A stretch of 64,000 nt of DNA. Source: Palauibacter sp965207805. GTDB taxonomy: Bacteria > Gemmatimonadota > Gemmatimonadetes > Palauibacterales > Palauibacteraceae. Where the stretch lies: contig OZ242312.1 of NCBI GenBank assembly GCA_965207805.1, positions 1,488,001 through 1,552,000 on the forward strand, written 5' to 3'. Both the position numbers and the translations under genes were made by a program. Under the pieces are notes generated by a model. The model made no database searches. It was not told where the DNA came from and was given only the letters and a program-made list of their open reading frames with translations. Shown here piece after piece: positions 9,570 to 17,868 of the stretch; position 1 is the first letter of the stretch, and each line of letters starts with the position of its first letter.

Positions 9570-9627
9570 CCGGCGAGGAGCCGGTCCGCGAGCAGGTCGC
9601 AGACGAGACACAGGAGAACGAGGGGCG

Positions 9628-10821
9628 ATGGCGAAGGAAAAGTTCGAGCGAACGAAGCCGCACGTGAACGTGGGAACGATCGGTCACGTGGACCACGGGA
9701 AGACGACGCTGACGGCGGCGATCACGCAGGTGCAGGCTCAGAAGGGATACGGGGAGTACGTGGCTTTCGACCAGATCGACAAGGCTCCCGAGGAGCGCGA
9801 GCGCGGGATCACGATCGCGACGGCTCACGTGGAGTACGAGTCGGAGGGGCGTCACTACGCGCACGTGGACTGTCCGGGCCACGCGGACTACGTGAAGAAC
9901 ATGATCACGGGCGCGGCTCAGATGGACGGCGCGATCGTGGTGGTGTCGGCGGCGGACGGTCCGATGCCGCAGACGCGGGAGCACATTTTGCTGGCCCGGC
10001 AGGTGAACGTGCCGTACATCGTGGTGTTTTTGAACAAGGTGGACCAGGTCGATGACGAGGAGTTGCTGGACCTGGTGGAGCTGGAGGTTCGGGAACTGCT
10101 GAGCGAGTACGAGTTTCCGGGCGATGACGTGCCTGTGGTACGGGGCTCTGCGCTTCATGCGTTGGAGAGCGGGGACCCGGAGGCGGGGGAGACGGCGTGC
10201 ATCGGGGAGTTGATGGAGGCGTTGGACAGCTACATCCCGGTTCCGGAGCGAGCGACGGACAAGCCGTTTTTGATGCCTGTGGAGGACGTGTTCACGATCA
10301 CGGGCCGCGGGACGGTGGTGACGGGCCGGATCGAGCGGGGGGTGGTCAAGACGGGCGAGGGCGTGGAGTTGGTGGGCCTGGGCTCGGAGAAGAAGACGGT
10401 GGTGACGGGAGTGGAGATGTTCCGGAAGATCCTGGACGAGGGCCAGGCGGGAGACAACGCGGGGCTTCTGCTGCGCGGGGTGGCGAAGACGGAGGTGGAG
10501 CGCGGGATGGTGGTCGCGCACCCTCAGTCGATCACTCCTCACCGGAAGTTTTCGGCGGAGGTGTACGTGCTGACGAAGAACGAGGGGGGACGGCATACGC
10601 CGTTCTTCAACGGATACCGTCCCCAGTTCTACTTCCGGACGACGGACGTGACGGGCTCGGCGGAGCTGCCCGAAGGGGTGGAGATGGTGATGCCGGGGGA
10701 CAATGTGAACATGGCGGTGGAGCTGATCGCGCCGATCGCGATGGAGGAGAACCTCCGGTTCGCGATCCGCGAGGGAGGCCGGACGGTGGGCGCCGGGGTC
10801 GTCACCGCCATCCACGACTAG
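9628..10821 (+). CDS. tuf: Translation elongation factor Tu
   Basis: EF-Tu delivers aminoacyl-tRNA to the ribosome as a GTP complex. The 397-residue protein has GHVDHGKT (residues 19-26), DCPGHADYVKNMITGA, NKVD and the C-terminal barrel domains. Its codon use differs visibly from its neighbours: by hand count about 40 of 48 valines are GTG and leucine is mostly CTG or TTG, whereas fusA and rpsJ use GTC and CTC freely. The last 20 or so codons return to the neighbourhood style. This fits very strong expression selection or gene conversion with a second tuf copy elsewhere. No tRNA gene is attached. Confidence 0.98.
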   Translation: MAKEKFERTKPHVNVGTIGHVDHGKTTLTAAITQVQAQKGYGEYVAFDQIDKAPEERERGITIATAHVEYESEGRHYAHVDCPGHADYVKNMITGAAQMDGAIVVVSAADGPMPQTREHILLARQVNVPYIVVFLNKVDQVDDEELLDLVELEVRELLSEYEFPGDDVPVVRGSALHALESGDPEAGETACIGELMEALDSYIPVPERATDKPFLMPVEDVFTITGRGTVVTGRIERGVVKTGEGVELVGLGSEKKTVVTGVEMFRKILDEGQAGDNAGLLLRGVAKTEVERGMVVAHPQSITPHRKFSAEVYVLTKNEGGRHTPFFNGYRPQFYFRTTDVTGSAELPEGVEMVMPGDNVNMAVELIAPIAMEENLRFAIREGGRTVGAGVVTAIHD

Positions 10822-10855
10822 CGGACAGCCCCGGAAAACGAGACGGCGCACAGAT

Positions 10856-11164
10856 ATGGCGCAGAAGATTCGGATTCGGCTGAAGGCCTTCGATCCAGCC
10901 GTGATCGACCAGACGGCGGCGGACATCGTTCGGACCGCGCAGAAGACCGGTGCGTCCGTCAGCGGGCCGATCCCGCTTCCGACGCGCCGCCAGTTGTTCA
11001 CGGTCCTGCGGAGCCCGCACGTGGACAAGAAGTCGCGGGAACAGTTCGAACTGAAGACGCACAAGCGGCTCATCGATATCCATGACTCCCGTCCACAGAC
11101 GATCGACGCGCTGACGAAGCTGGATCTCGCGGCCGGCGTCGATGTGGAAATCAAAGTCGAGTAG
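10856..11164 (+). CDS. rpsJ: Ribosomal protein S10 (NusE)
   Basis: S10 is a 30S head protein and also the NusE subunit of antitermination complexes. The 102 residues include KIRIRLKAFDPAVIDQTAAD and the extended loop SGPIPLPTRRQLFTVLRSPH, both standard. It opens the S10 run, 34 bases after tuf with no terminator or promoter that I can see, so str and S10 genes are probably transcribed together. Confidence 0.97.
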   Translation: MAQKIRIRLKAFDPAVIDQTAADIVRTAQKTGASVSGPIPLPTRRQLFTVLRSPHVDKKSREQFELKTHKRLIDIHDSRPQTIDALTKLDLAAGVDVEIKVE

Positions 11165-11168
11165 CGAG

Positions 11169-11792
11169 ATGCCCGGGTTGATCGGCCGCAAAATCGGCAT
11201 GACGCAGATCTTCGACGACGACGGGAAGGCCGTCGGTGTCACCGTGCTGGAAGTCGGACCCTGTCCGGTAGTCCAGATCAAGACCGCCGAGCGCGACGGA
11301 TACGATGCCGTGCAGCTGGGCTTCGGTCGCGTGAAGGAGGGGCGCGAGCGGAAGCCGGCCGCAGGCCACGCCGCGCGCGCCGGACTCGACTACGTACCGC
11401 GCGTCCTCGCGGAGTTCGACTTCGAAGGCGAGAAGCTCGAGCTGGGCCAGGAACTCACGGTCGGCATGTTCGATGTCGGATCGCGGGTGAACGTGACGGG
11501 AACGACCAAGGGTCGCGGGTTTCAGGGCGTGGTGAAGCGGCACGGCTTCGGCGGTGGTCGCGGCTCCCACGGCGGAACGTCCATTCTCAGGTCTCCCGGC
11601 TCGATCGGGGCCGGTACGGACCCGTCCCGTGTCATCAAGGGGCGGAAGATGGCGGGCCGCATGGGGGGGACGCAGCGCATGGCGATGAGCCGGAAGATCA
11701 TTCGGGTCGACGCCGAAAAGAACCTCCTGATCGTTCAGGGCTCCGTCCCGGGCGGACGAAACAACCTCGTCATGGTGAGGCCGGGCCGATGA
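11169..11792 (+). CDS. rplC: Ribosomal protein L3
   Basis: L3 binds 23S rRNA near the peptidyl-transferase centre and is an early assembly protein. The chosen ATG gives 207 residues starting MPGLIGRKIGMTQIFDDDG, the classic L3 N-terminus, only 4 bases after rpsJ; an in-frame ATG nine codons upstream lies inside rpsJ and adds unrelated residues. The central loop VTGTTKGRGFQGVVKRHGF and RMGGTQRMA, which reach toward the catalytic centre, are conserved. It overlaps rplD by an ATGA. Confidence 0.97.
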   Translation: MPGLIGRKIGMTQIFDDDGKAVGVTVLEVGPCPVVQIKTAERDGYDAVQLGFGRVKEGRERKPAAGHAARAGLDYVPRVLAEFDFEGEKLELGQELTVGMFDVGSRVNVTGTTKGRGFQGVVKRHGFGGGRGSHGGTSILRSPGSIGAGTDPSRVIKGRKMAGRMGGTQRMAMSRKIIRVDAEKNLLIVQGSVPGGRNNLVMVRPGR

Positions 11793-12424
11793 AAGTCGCG
11801 ACGTACGGTTCCGACGGCACGGCGGGGGCCGAACGGGCCCTGCCCGAGACGCCCTTCGACGGTGTGGTCAATGAGGACGTGCTCCATCAGGTCGTCACCG
11901 CCGTGCTGGCCAACCGTCGACAGGGGACTGCGTCGACGAAGACCCGCTCCACCGTTCGCGGAGGGTCGCGGAAGCCCTGGCGGCAGAAGGGGACGGGACG
12001 TGCGCGCGCCGGCTCGATCCGGTCGGCGCTGTGGCGCGGCGGCTCGGTCGTCTTCGGCCCGCAGCCGCGCTCCTATCGCGTCCGCGTGCCGCGGCGGATC
12101 CGCCGGCTGGCGATCCGTTCCGCGCTCAACACGAGAGCCATGAACGGCGATCTCGCGCTCATCGAGCCTCTCGATTTCGATCCGCCGAAGACCCGGCGCG
12201 TCGCCGCTTTGCTGGCCAGCATCGGCCGCGGTTCGGAGAACATTCTTTTCCTGACGGCGGGCCACAAACCCGACGTCCACCTGTCGGCCAGAAACCTGCC
12301 CGGCGTGCGCGTGCTCCCATGGGGAGAGGCGTCGGCGTACGACATCCTCTGGTCCGACCTGGTACTCGTCGAGTCGTCGGTCTTCGATGCGGTGGGGGAC
12401 TCCGCCGGGGAAGGTGACGCATGA
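11789..12424 (+). CDS. rplD: Ribosomal protein L4
   Basis: L4 is a 50S protein whose long loop lines the exit tunnel; in enterobacteria it also represses the S10 operon. This copy has 211 residues and the conserved loop RQGTASTKTRSTVRGGSRKP followed by WRQKGTGRARAGSIRSALWR. It starts inside the rplC stop (ATGA) and ends in another ATGA with rplW, so translation of the three is coupled. The S10-type L4 leader was not recognisable upstream of rpsJ. Confidence 0.96.
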   Translation: MKVATYGSDGTAGAERALPETPFDGVVNEDVLHQVVTAVLANRRQGTASTKTRSTVRGGSRKPWRQKGTGRARAGSIRSALWRGGSVVFGPQPRSYRVRVPRRIRRLAIRSALNTRAMNGDLALIEPLDFDPPKTRRVAALLASIGRGSENILFLTAGHKPDVHLSARNLPGVRVLPWGEASAYDILWSDLVLVESSVFDAVGDSAGEGDA

Positions 12425-12777
12425 CGCGCCCGCCGAACGAGATCATCCTGCGTCCGCTCTTCACGGAGAAGACATCCACGAGCCTCCAGTCCGAGGGGAC
12501 GGACGGGGTAGGCCGGCGCCTGCAGGCACGGATCGACCTCGGCGAGGTGGAACCGCGTCCCAAATACACCTTCGAGGTGGCGCCGGACGCGAACAAGATC
12601 GAGATCCGCCGCGCCTTCGAGGCGATCTTCGAGGGAAGGCGGGTCACCTCCGTGCGCACGATGAACGTGCGGGGAAAGAAGAAGCGCATGGGGCGCACGA
12701 TGGGCCGTCGGCCGCATTGGAAGAAGGCGATCATCGAAGTTGCGGATGGTCCCGTCGACGTGCTGGAGGGAGCCTGA
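12421..12777 (+). CDS. rplW: Ribosomal protein L23 with internal insertion
   Basis: L23 sits at the exit-tunnel rim and is the docking point for trigger factor and SRP. The N-terminal strand IILRPLFTEKT and the core KYTFEVAPDANKIEIRRAFE are standard, as is the basic loop MNVRGKKKRMGRTMGRRPHW. Between the first helix and KYTFEV about 20 to 25 extra residues (near residues 22-46) make it 118 residues long, against about 95-100 in most bacteria. It is coupled to rplD by ATGA and followed 3 bases later by rplB. Confidence 0.95.
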   Translation: MTRPPNEIILRPLFTEKTSTSLQSEGTDGVGRRLQARIDLGEVEPRPKYTFEVAPDANKIEIRRAFEAIFEGRRVTSVRTMNVRGKKKRMGRTMGRRPHWKKAIIEVADGPVDVLEGA

Positions 12778-12780
12778 TCG

Positions 12781-13620
12781 ATGCCGATTCGCAAATTCAA
12801 GCCGGTCACGGCAGCCTCTCGATACCGCAGCGTATCGACGTTCGAGGAGATCACCCGCAGCGAGCCGGAGAAGTCGCTGACGGAGGATCTGCCGAAGAAG
12901 TCCGGCCGCAACCATCACGGACATATCACGAGCCGGAGGCGCGGGGGCGGCCACAAGCGGCGTTACCGGCGCATCGACTTCAAGCGCAGGAAGGACGGCG
13001 TGCCGGGCGTCATCGCGGAGATCGAATACGATCCGAATCGCTCGGCCCGCATCGCGCTCATCCACTACGCGGATGGGGAGAAGCGCTACATCCTCCACCC
13101 GCGTGGTCTCGGTGTGGGTGACACCATCCTCTCCGGGTCGGGGATCGATCCGAACGTGGGTAACTGCCTTCCACTGCGGGAGGTCCCGCTCGGGACGGTC
13201 GTACACGGCGTGGAGCTCGTGCCCGGCAAGGGCGCGCAGCTCGCCCGCTCGGCCGGCGCGTCGGTCCAGGTCGTCGCGAAGGAGCGGGGGACGGTCACGT
13301 TGCGGCTCCCCAGCACCGAGATGCGCATGGTGCCGGAATCGTGCCGGGCCACGGTCGGGCAGGTCGGCAATGTCGACCACGAACTCATTCGAGCCGGGAA
13401 GGCGGGCCGCTCGAGGTGGAAGGGCCGGCGGCCCAAGGTGCGCGGCGTGGCGATGAATCCCGTGGACCATCCCCTCGGGGGTGGGGAGGGGCGCAGTTCC
13501 GGCGGCCGTCCACCCGTCTCGCCTTGGGGCAAGCCGGAGGGTCGCAAGACGAGGAAGAAGCACAAGCCGAGCGACAAGCAGATCGTGCGCGGCCGCAAGC
13601 GCGGCAGGGCCACGAAGTAG
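12781..13620 (+). CDS. rplB: Ribosomal protein L2
   Basis: L2 is among the most conserved 50S proteins, needed for subunit joining and peptidyl-transferase activity. The 279 residues include MPIRKFKPVTAASRYRS, the OB/SH3-like core with YADGEKRYILHP, and the C-terminal loop GVAMNPVDHPLGGGEGRS. That loop carries the essential histidine (NPVDHPLGGG). The basic tail KPSDKQIVRGRKRGRATK is present. Normal length and context. Confidence 0.98.
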   Translation: MPIRKFKPVTAASRYRSVSTFEEITRSEPEKSLTEDLPKKSGRNHHGHITSRRRGGGHKRRYRRIDFKRRKDGVPGVIAEIEYDPNRSARIALIHYADGEKRYILHPRGLGVGDTILSGSGIDPNVGNCLPLREVPLGTVVHGVELVPGKGAQLARSAGASVQVVAKERGTVTLRLPSTEMRMVPESCRATVGQVGNVDHELIRAGKAGRSRWKGRRPKVRGVAMNPVDHPLGGGEGRSSGGRPPVSPWGKPEGRKTRKKHKPSDKQIVRGRKRGRATK

Positions 13621-13634
13621 GAGCGAGAGATCCG

Positions 13635-13919
13635 ATGCCGAGAAGCGTGAGGAAGGGACCGTACATCGATGAGAAGCTGCTGATGAAGGTGCAGCGGATG
13701 AACGATTCCGGAGACAAGTCGGTCATCAAGACGTGGGCCCGGGCTTCGACCATCAGCCCGGATTTCGTCGGACACACGCTTGCGGTGCACAACGGCAACA
13801 AGTTCATCCCGGTCTACGTGACGGAGAACATGGTGGGGCACAAGCTCGGAGAGTTCGCGACGACGCGAACATTCCGCGGGCACGCCGGTTCCGCGCGGGA
13901 CCGGAGAGGCAGAGTCTGA
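13635..13919 (+). CDS. rpsS: Ribosomal protein S19
   Basis: S19 is a 30S head protein next to S13 near the A-site finger. The ATG chosen gives 94 residues starting MPRSVRKGPYIDEKLLMKVQ. The frame is open upstream through the end of rplB but there is no S19 similarity there. The conserved segment VYVTENMVGHKLGEFATTRT is intact. The stop overlaps the rplV start (TGATG). Confidence 0.96.
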   Translation: MPRSVRKGPYIDEKLLMKVQRMNDSGDKSVIKTWARASTISPDFVGHTLAVHNGNKFIPVYVTENMVGHKLGEFATTRTFRGHAGSARDRRGRV

Positions 13920-14269
13920 TGCAGGCGACAGCGAGGGCGAGGAACCTCGGCATGTCCGCCCGGAAGATGCGTCTGGTCATCGACCAGATTCGCGGGCGAG
14001 ACGTCAACGAGGCCTACGCGATCCTGCAATTCTCCAAGAAGAAGGCGGCGCGCTCGATCGGAAAGGTGCTCCGTTCGGCCGTCGCCAATGCCGTCTACAG
14101 GGCAGACGAGGGCGGCGAAACGCTGGACGTGGACGAACTCTACGTGCGCGAAGCATACGTGGACGAAGGCAGGACGCTTCGGCGCTGGCGGGCACGCGCC
14201 TACGGAAGAGCGACCCCCCGGCTCAAGCGGAGCAGTCACGTGACAGTCGTCGTGGACACGAGAGACTAA
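13919..14269 (+). CDS. rplV: Ribosomal protein L22
   Basis: L22 lines the nascent-chain tunnel with its long beta hairpin. The 116 residues start MQATARARNLGMSARKMRLV and the hairpin region reads RTLRRWRARAYGRATPRLKR. The ATG overlaps the rpsS stop by one base, and the stop overlaps the rpsC start by one base (TAATG), so S19, L22 and S3 are translationally coupled. The frame is open further upstream inside rpsS but carries no L22 features. Confidence 0.96.
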   Translation: MQATARARNLGMSARKMRLVIDQIRGRDVNEAYAILQFSKKKAARSIGKVLRSAVANAVYRADEGGETLDVDELYVREAYVDEGRTLRRWRARAYGRATPRLKRSSHVTVVVDTRD

Positions 14270-14958
14270 TGGGCCAGAAGACACACCCGTACGGATTCAG
14301 GCTCGGCGCGGTCAAGCCGTGGCGGTCGCGCTGGTACGCACAGGGCAAGGAGTTTCCGAAGCTCCTCGCGGAAGACGAGAAGCTGCGGAAGTACCTGAAC
14401 GCGCGGCTCGGACACGCGGCGATCGCCCAGGTGGAGATCGAGCGCAAGCCGTCCAAGATTGTCGTCACGATCCACACGGGTCGTCCCGGCGTCGTCATCG
14501 GCAAGCGCGGGGCCGAGGTCGACAAGCTGCGCGATGAACTCGCTCTGCTGACGGACGCGGAAGTTTCCGTCAACGTCGAGGAAATCCGCCGCCCGGAGAC
14601 CCAGGCTCAACTTGTGGCGGACAACGTGGCTCATCAGTTGACGCAGCGGATCAGCTTCCGCCGCGCGATGAAGCGGGCCGTGCAAGCGGCGATGCGAGCG
14701 GGGGCCGGCGGCATCCGCATTCAGTGCGGCGGGCGGCTCGGCGGGGCCGAGATCGCGCGCTCGGAGGGCTACCACGAAGGGCGCGTGCCGTTGCACACGC
14801 TGCGTGCGGACATCGACTACGCGGAGCGACAGGCCCGGACGACGTTCGGCACCATCGGCGTGAAAGTGTGGATCTTCCACGGCGAGATCGTGGAGGACCG
14901 TCGCGGTCAGACGTATACCGCGGGCGGGCGTCGCCGTGCGGGTCGCGGGCGAGGATAG
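14269..14958 (+). CDS. rpsC: Ribosomal protein S3
   Basis: S3 forms part of the mRNA entry channel and contributes to the ribosomal helicase activity. It is 229 residues long and starts MGQKTHPYGFRLGAVKPWRS. A KH domain with RPGVVIGKRGAEVDKLRDEL is followed by the C-terminal domain with RRAMKRAVQAAMRAGAGGIR. The tail is a short Arg/Gly-rich stretch. Normal in all respects. Confidence 0.97.
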   Translation: MGQKTHPYGFRLGAVKPWRSRWYAQGKEFPKLLAEDEKLRKYLNARLGHAAIAQVEIERKPSKIVVTIHTGRPGVVIGKRGAEVDKLRDELALLTDAEVSVNVEEIRRPETQAQLVADNVAHQLTQRISFRRAMKRAVQAAMRAGAGGIRIQCGGRLGGAEIARSEGYHEGRVPLHTLRADIDYAERQARTTFGTIGVKVWIFHGEIVEDRRGQTYTAGGRRRAGRGRG

Positions 14959-14964
14959 AGACAC

Positions 14965-15375
14965 ATGCTGCAACCGAAGCGGATCAAGTACCGGAAACAG
15001 CAGAAGGGGCGCATGCGCGGCGCCGCGCATCGCGGCAACAAGGTTTCGTTCGGCGACTACGCGCTTCAGGCCGTGGAACCGGGCTGGATCACGAACCGTC
15101 AGATCGAAGCCGCTCGAGTCGCCATGACGCGGCACATCAAGCGCGGCGGAAAAGTCTGGATCCGCATCTTTCCGGACAAGCCGCTCACGCAGAAGCCCGC
15201 GGAGACCCGGATGGGGAAGGGTAAGGGGAACCCCGAGTACTGGGTCGCGCCGGTGAAGCCGGGTCGGGTGATGTTCGAACTCGAGGGAGTCGACATCGAA
15301 CTCGCGCGGCGGGCGATGCAGTTGGCGGCGGCGAAGCTTCCGGTCAAGACACGCTTTCTGGAGCGGGAGGACTAG
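14965..15375 (+). CDS. rplP: Ribosomal protein L16
   Basis: L16 organises the A-site region of the 50S subunit. The 136 residues include MLQPKRIKYRKQQKGRMRGA at the N-terminus, a conserved basic loop KPAETRMGKGKGNPEYWVAP and GRVMFELEGV. It follows rpsC by 6 bases, and its stop directly abuts the GTG start of rpmC. Confidence 0.97.
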   Translation: MLQPKRIKYRKQQKGRMRGAAHRGNKVSFGDYALQAVEPGWITNRQIEAARVAMTRHIKRGGKVWIRIFPDKPLTQKPAETRMGKGKGNPEYWVAPVKPGRVMFELEGVDIELARRAMQLAAAKLPVKTRFLERED

Positions 15376-15591
15376 GTGCCGCTTGACGCGATGGAGATTC
15401 GCGAATTCACCGACGAGGAACTCGCCGAGGAACTCGCCCGCGCGAAGGACGAAATCGCTCGTCTGCGCTACCGGGCCGCGTTCGAGGAACTCGAGAACCC
15501 GTCGCTCCTGAAGACGTTGCGTCGCGAGATCGCGCGACTGAAGACCGTGCAGGTCGAGCGGGCGCGTAGCGAGGAGAATCAGGTTGGCTGA
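15376..15591 (+). CDS. rpmC: Ribosomal protein L29
   Basis: L29 is a small two-helix 50S protein at the tunnel exit, part of the SRP/trigger-factor platform. Starting at the GTG that abuts rplP gives 71 residues; an ATG five codons later (15391) would start MEIREFTDEELAEEL and is the other possible start, giving 66 residues. The helical hairpin ELARAKDEIARLRYRAAFEE and NPSLLKTLRREIARLKTV is typical. Its last 8 bases overlap rpsQ. Confidence 0.93.
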   Translation: MPLDAMEIREFTDEELAEELARAKDEIARLRYRAAFEELENPSLLKTLRREIARLKTVQVERARSEENQVG

Positions 15592-15853
15592 TCAATCGGC
15601 GACGAAGGGCCGGCGCAAGGTTCGGCTCGGAACGGTCGTGAGCGACCGTATGGAAAAGACCGTCGTGGTGTCCGTCGAGCGACGGCTCGCGCACCCGCTG
15701 TACGGCAAGCAGGTGAGCCGCGGCAAACGGTACCAGGCACACGATGAAGAGAACGAATACCGGGTGGGTGACGTGGTCCGGATCGAGGAGACCCGTCCGC
15801 TCTCCAAGCTCAAGCGCTGGCGCGTGCTCGAGCTGGTCCAGCGTCCGGAGTAA
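15584..15853 (+). CDS. rpsQ: Ribosomal protein S17, TTG start
   Basis: S17 is an early-assembling OB-fold 30S protein. The 89 residues contain GTVVSDRMEKTVVVSVERRL, HPLYGKQVSRGKRYQAHDE and the C-terminal RPLSKLKRWRVLELV, all standard. The only plausible start is a TTG inside the end of rpmC, preceded by a GAGGAG ribosome site at good spacing; there is no in-frame ATG or GTG at the right place. Confidence 0.95.
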   Translation: MADQSATKGRRKVRLGTVVSDRMEKTVVVSVERRLAHPLYGKQVSRGKRYQAHDEENEYRVGDVVRIEETRPLSKLKRWRVLELVQRPE

Positions 15854-15868
15854 CGGGGGCACGACGAG

Positions 15869-16237
15869 ATGATCCAGCAGGAATCGATGGTCCGCATCGC
15901 GGACAATTCCGGTGCCCGCCGGGCTCTCTGCATTCGGGTCCTCGGCGGGTCGCGCCGCCGGTACGCCCGCGTGGGCGATGTGATCGTCGCGACGATCAAG
16001 GACGCGACCCCGCACGGGAACGTGAAGAAGGGCCAGGTGGTCCGGGCGGTCGTCGTGCGGACGGCAAAGGAGAGCCGGCGGCGCGACGGCAGTTACATCC
16101 GCTTCGATGAGAACGCGGCGGTGATCATCAACGACGCGGGGGAGCCGACCGCGACACGTATCTTCGGGCCGGTGGCGCGTGAACTCCGCGAGAAGAAGTT
16201 CATGAAGATCGTATCGCTGGCCCCCGAAGTGATCTAG
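15869..16237 (+). CDS. rplN: Ribosomal protein L14
   Basis: L14 is a 50S interface protein and the binding site of the silencing factor RsfS in other bacteria. The 122 residues begin MIQQESMVRIADNSGARRAL and include the conserved VRTAKESRRRDGSYIRFDEN and GTRIFGP-type motif (here ATRIFGPVARELREKKFMKI). Length and context are normal. Confidence 0.97.
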   Translation: MIQQESMVRIADNSGARRALCIRVLGGSRRRYARVGDVIVATIKDATPHGNVKKGQVVRAVVVRTAKESRRRDGSYIRFDENAAVIINDAGEPTATRIFGPVARELREKKFMKIVSLAPEVI

Positions 16238-16282
16238 CGACGACGACGGGCCACCAGGTGTCGCACGAGGATCTGAACCAAG

Positions 16283-16630
16283 ATGACACGTAAGAAACTG
16301 AACATGAGAGCCGGAGACACGGTCCGGGTGATCGCGGGCAACTATGCCGGCGCCCAGGGCCAGGTGCTGCGCACGATCCCTTCGCGCGGACTCGTCGTGG
16401 TGCAGGACGTGAACATGCGCAAGCATCACAAGCGTCCCGTGGCCAACGCCAAGGGCGGGATCACCGAAGGCGGCATCGTCACCTACGAAGAACCGATCAG
16501 CGCTTCGAACGTGATGCTCATGTGTCCCCAGTGCGACGAGCCTTCGCGGGTGCGCCGCCAGCGTGACGCGGACGGCACGATCGAGCGGATTTGCAAGCGT
16601 TGTGACTACCCCATCCCGACGGCGGGCTAG
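16283..16630 (+). CDS. rplX: Ribosomal protein L24 with zinc ribbon
   Basis: L24 is an assembly-initiator 50S protein with a KOW domain: RAGDTVRVIAGNYAGAQGQV then VVQDVNMRKHHKRPVANAKG. The C-terminal extension, residues 81-107, has two CxxC pairs (CPQC and CKRC), a zinc ribbon found in only part of bacterial L24 proteins. It is 115 residues long. The 45-base gap upstream of it is one of the larger ones in the spc run. Confidence 0.96.
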   Translation: MTRKKLNMRAGDTVRVIAGNYAGAQGQVLRTIPSRGLVVVQDVNMRKHHKRPVANAKGGITEGGIVTYEEPISASNVMLMCPQCDEPSRVRRQRDADGTIERICKRCDYPIPTAG

Positions 16631-16639
16631 CAGGGAAAG

Positions 16640-17215
16640 ATGAGTTCGAAAAACGGAAAGCCGCGGCTGCGGAAACATTACGAGGACACGGTTCGGGCGA
16701 AGCTTGCCGATACGTTCGGCTTCGAGAACCCGCACCAGATCCCGAGGCTCGAGAAGATCGTGATCAACGCCGGGCTCGGCGACGGGAAGGACAATCCCCG
16801 GCTGATCGAGTCCGCCTCGAACGAGATCGCCGTGATCAGTGGCCAGCGACCCGTCGTCACGCGGGCGCGGAACTCGATCTCGAATTTCGGTCTGCGCGAA
16901 GGCATGCCGATCGGGACGATAGTGACGCTTCGCAATGCCCGCATGTACGAGTTTCTTGACCGGTTCATCAGTACGGCCGTGCCACGTATCAGAGACTTCA
17001 GGGGGTTCCGGAGCCGGGCATTCGATGGGCGCGGCAACTATACGGTGGGGATCCGGGAGCAGATGGTCTTCGCCGAAGTCGATTACGACGAGATCGTCAA
17101 GATCCACGGTCTCAACATCACGTTCGTCACGACGACCAACCGGGACGATGAGGCGCTCGTCCTGCTTCGCGAGATGGGGATGCCGTTTCGCGATGAGGTC
17201 CCGGTCGTCATCTAG
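16640..17215 (+). CDS. rplE: Ribosomal protein L5
   Basis: L5 binds 5S rRNA and bridges to the 30S head. The 191 residues include PRLEKIVINAGLGDGKDNPR, RPVVTRARNSISNFGLREGM and FRGFRSRAFDGRGNYTVGIR. The last part, TNRDDEALVLLREMGMPF, is the typical C-terminus. It lies 9 bases after rplX and 14 before the S14 gene. Confidence 0.97.
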   Translation: MSSKNGKPRLRKHYEDTVRAKLADTFGFENPHQIPRLEKIVINAGLGDGKDNPRLIESASNEIAVISGQRPVVTRARNSISNFGLREGMPIGTIVTLRNARMYEFLDRFISTAVPRIRDFRGFRSRAFDGRGNYTVGIREQMVFAEVDYDEIVKIHGLNITFVTTTNRDDEALVLLREMGMPFRDEVPVVI

Positions 17216-17229
17216 CGGGAAGGGGCTGA

Positions 17230-17415
17230 ATGGCAAAGACGGCACTAGTCGAGAAGGCGAACCGCAAGCCGAAGTTCAGTTCGCGCACGGTGCGGCGCTG
17301 CAATCGCTGCGGCCGGCCCCGCGCCTACATGAGGAAGTTCGGTTTGTGCCGGATCTGCTTCCGGGAGCAGGCGCTCCGCGGAGAGATCCCGGGCGTTCGG
17401 AAAGCGAGTTGGTGA
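17230..17415 (+). CDS. rpsZ: Ribosomal protein S14, zinc-binding short form
   Basis: This 61-residue S14 is the short C+ type. Cys24, 27, 40 and 43 (CNRCGRP and LCRICFR) form the zinc site, unlike the 100-residue zinc-free rpsN form. It binds the 30S head near the decoding region. Position between rplE and rpsH is canonical. It ends one base before the rpsH ATG. Confidence 0.96.
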   Translation: MAKTALVEKANRKPKFSSRTVRRCNRCGRPRAYMRKFGLCRICFREQALRGEIPGVRKASW

Positions 17416-17416
17416 G

Positions 17417-17815
17417 ATGAGCATGACCGATCCGATCGCGGACATGCTGACGCGCATCCGCAACGCCGGCCGGGCCGGACACAGGCGCGTCGACATCCCG
17501 CTCTCGAAGATCAAGATCGAGATCGCCAGGATTCTGGCGGAGAACCATTTCGTTCGCGGCTACAAGGTGCTGGACGACGATCGGCACGGCCGGTTGCGCG
17601 TGTATCTGAAGTACACGTCGGACGAGCGGCCGGTCATTCGGCTGCTCGAGCGTGTGTCGAAACCAGGCCTCAGGAAATACGTCGACGCGAACTCGATCCC
17701 CAAGGTTCGGGCCGGGATGGGGATCGCGATCATGTCGACGTCGAACGGATTGATGACGGATCGCGACGCCCGCCGGCAGCATGTCGGCGGGGAGATCATC
17801 GCGAGAATCTACTAG
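17417..17815 (+). CDS. rpsH: Ribosomal protein S8
   Basis: S8 is a primary 16S rRNA-binding protein and the spc-operon translational repressor in Escherichia coli. The 132 residues start MSMTDPIADMLTRIRNAGRA and include a C-terminal segment with GLRKYVDANSIPKVRAGMG and the universally conserved serine-rich IMSTSNGLMTDRDARR. Normal length. Confidence 0.97.
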   Translation: MSMTDPIADMLTRIRNAGRAGHRRVDIPLSKIKIEIARILAENHFVRGYKVLDDDRHGRLRVYLKYTSDERPVIRLLERVSKPGLRKYVDANSIPKVRAGMGIAIMSTSNGLMTDRDARRQHVGGEIIARIY

Positions 17816-17868
17816 CGGGGCTGCCGGGCGTCGGTGCCTGCGGCCGCCCCCGCGAGGGAGCAGATAGC

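Noticed and set aside
9570..9627. Possible tRNA or leader beside tuf
   Set aside because: The spacer is only 58 bases and has no cloverleaf; a short ccggcgaggagccgg hairpin is too small to interpret.
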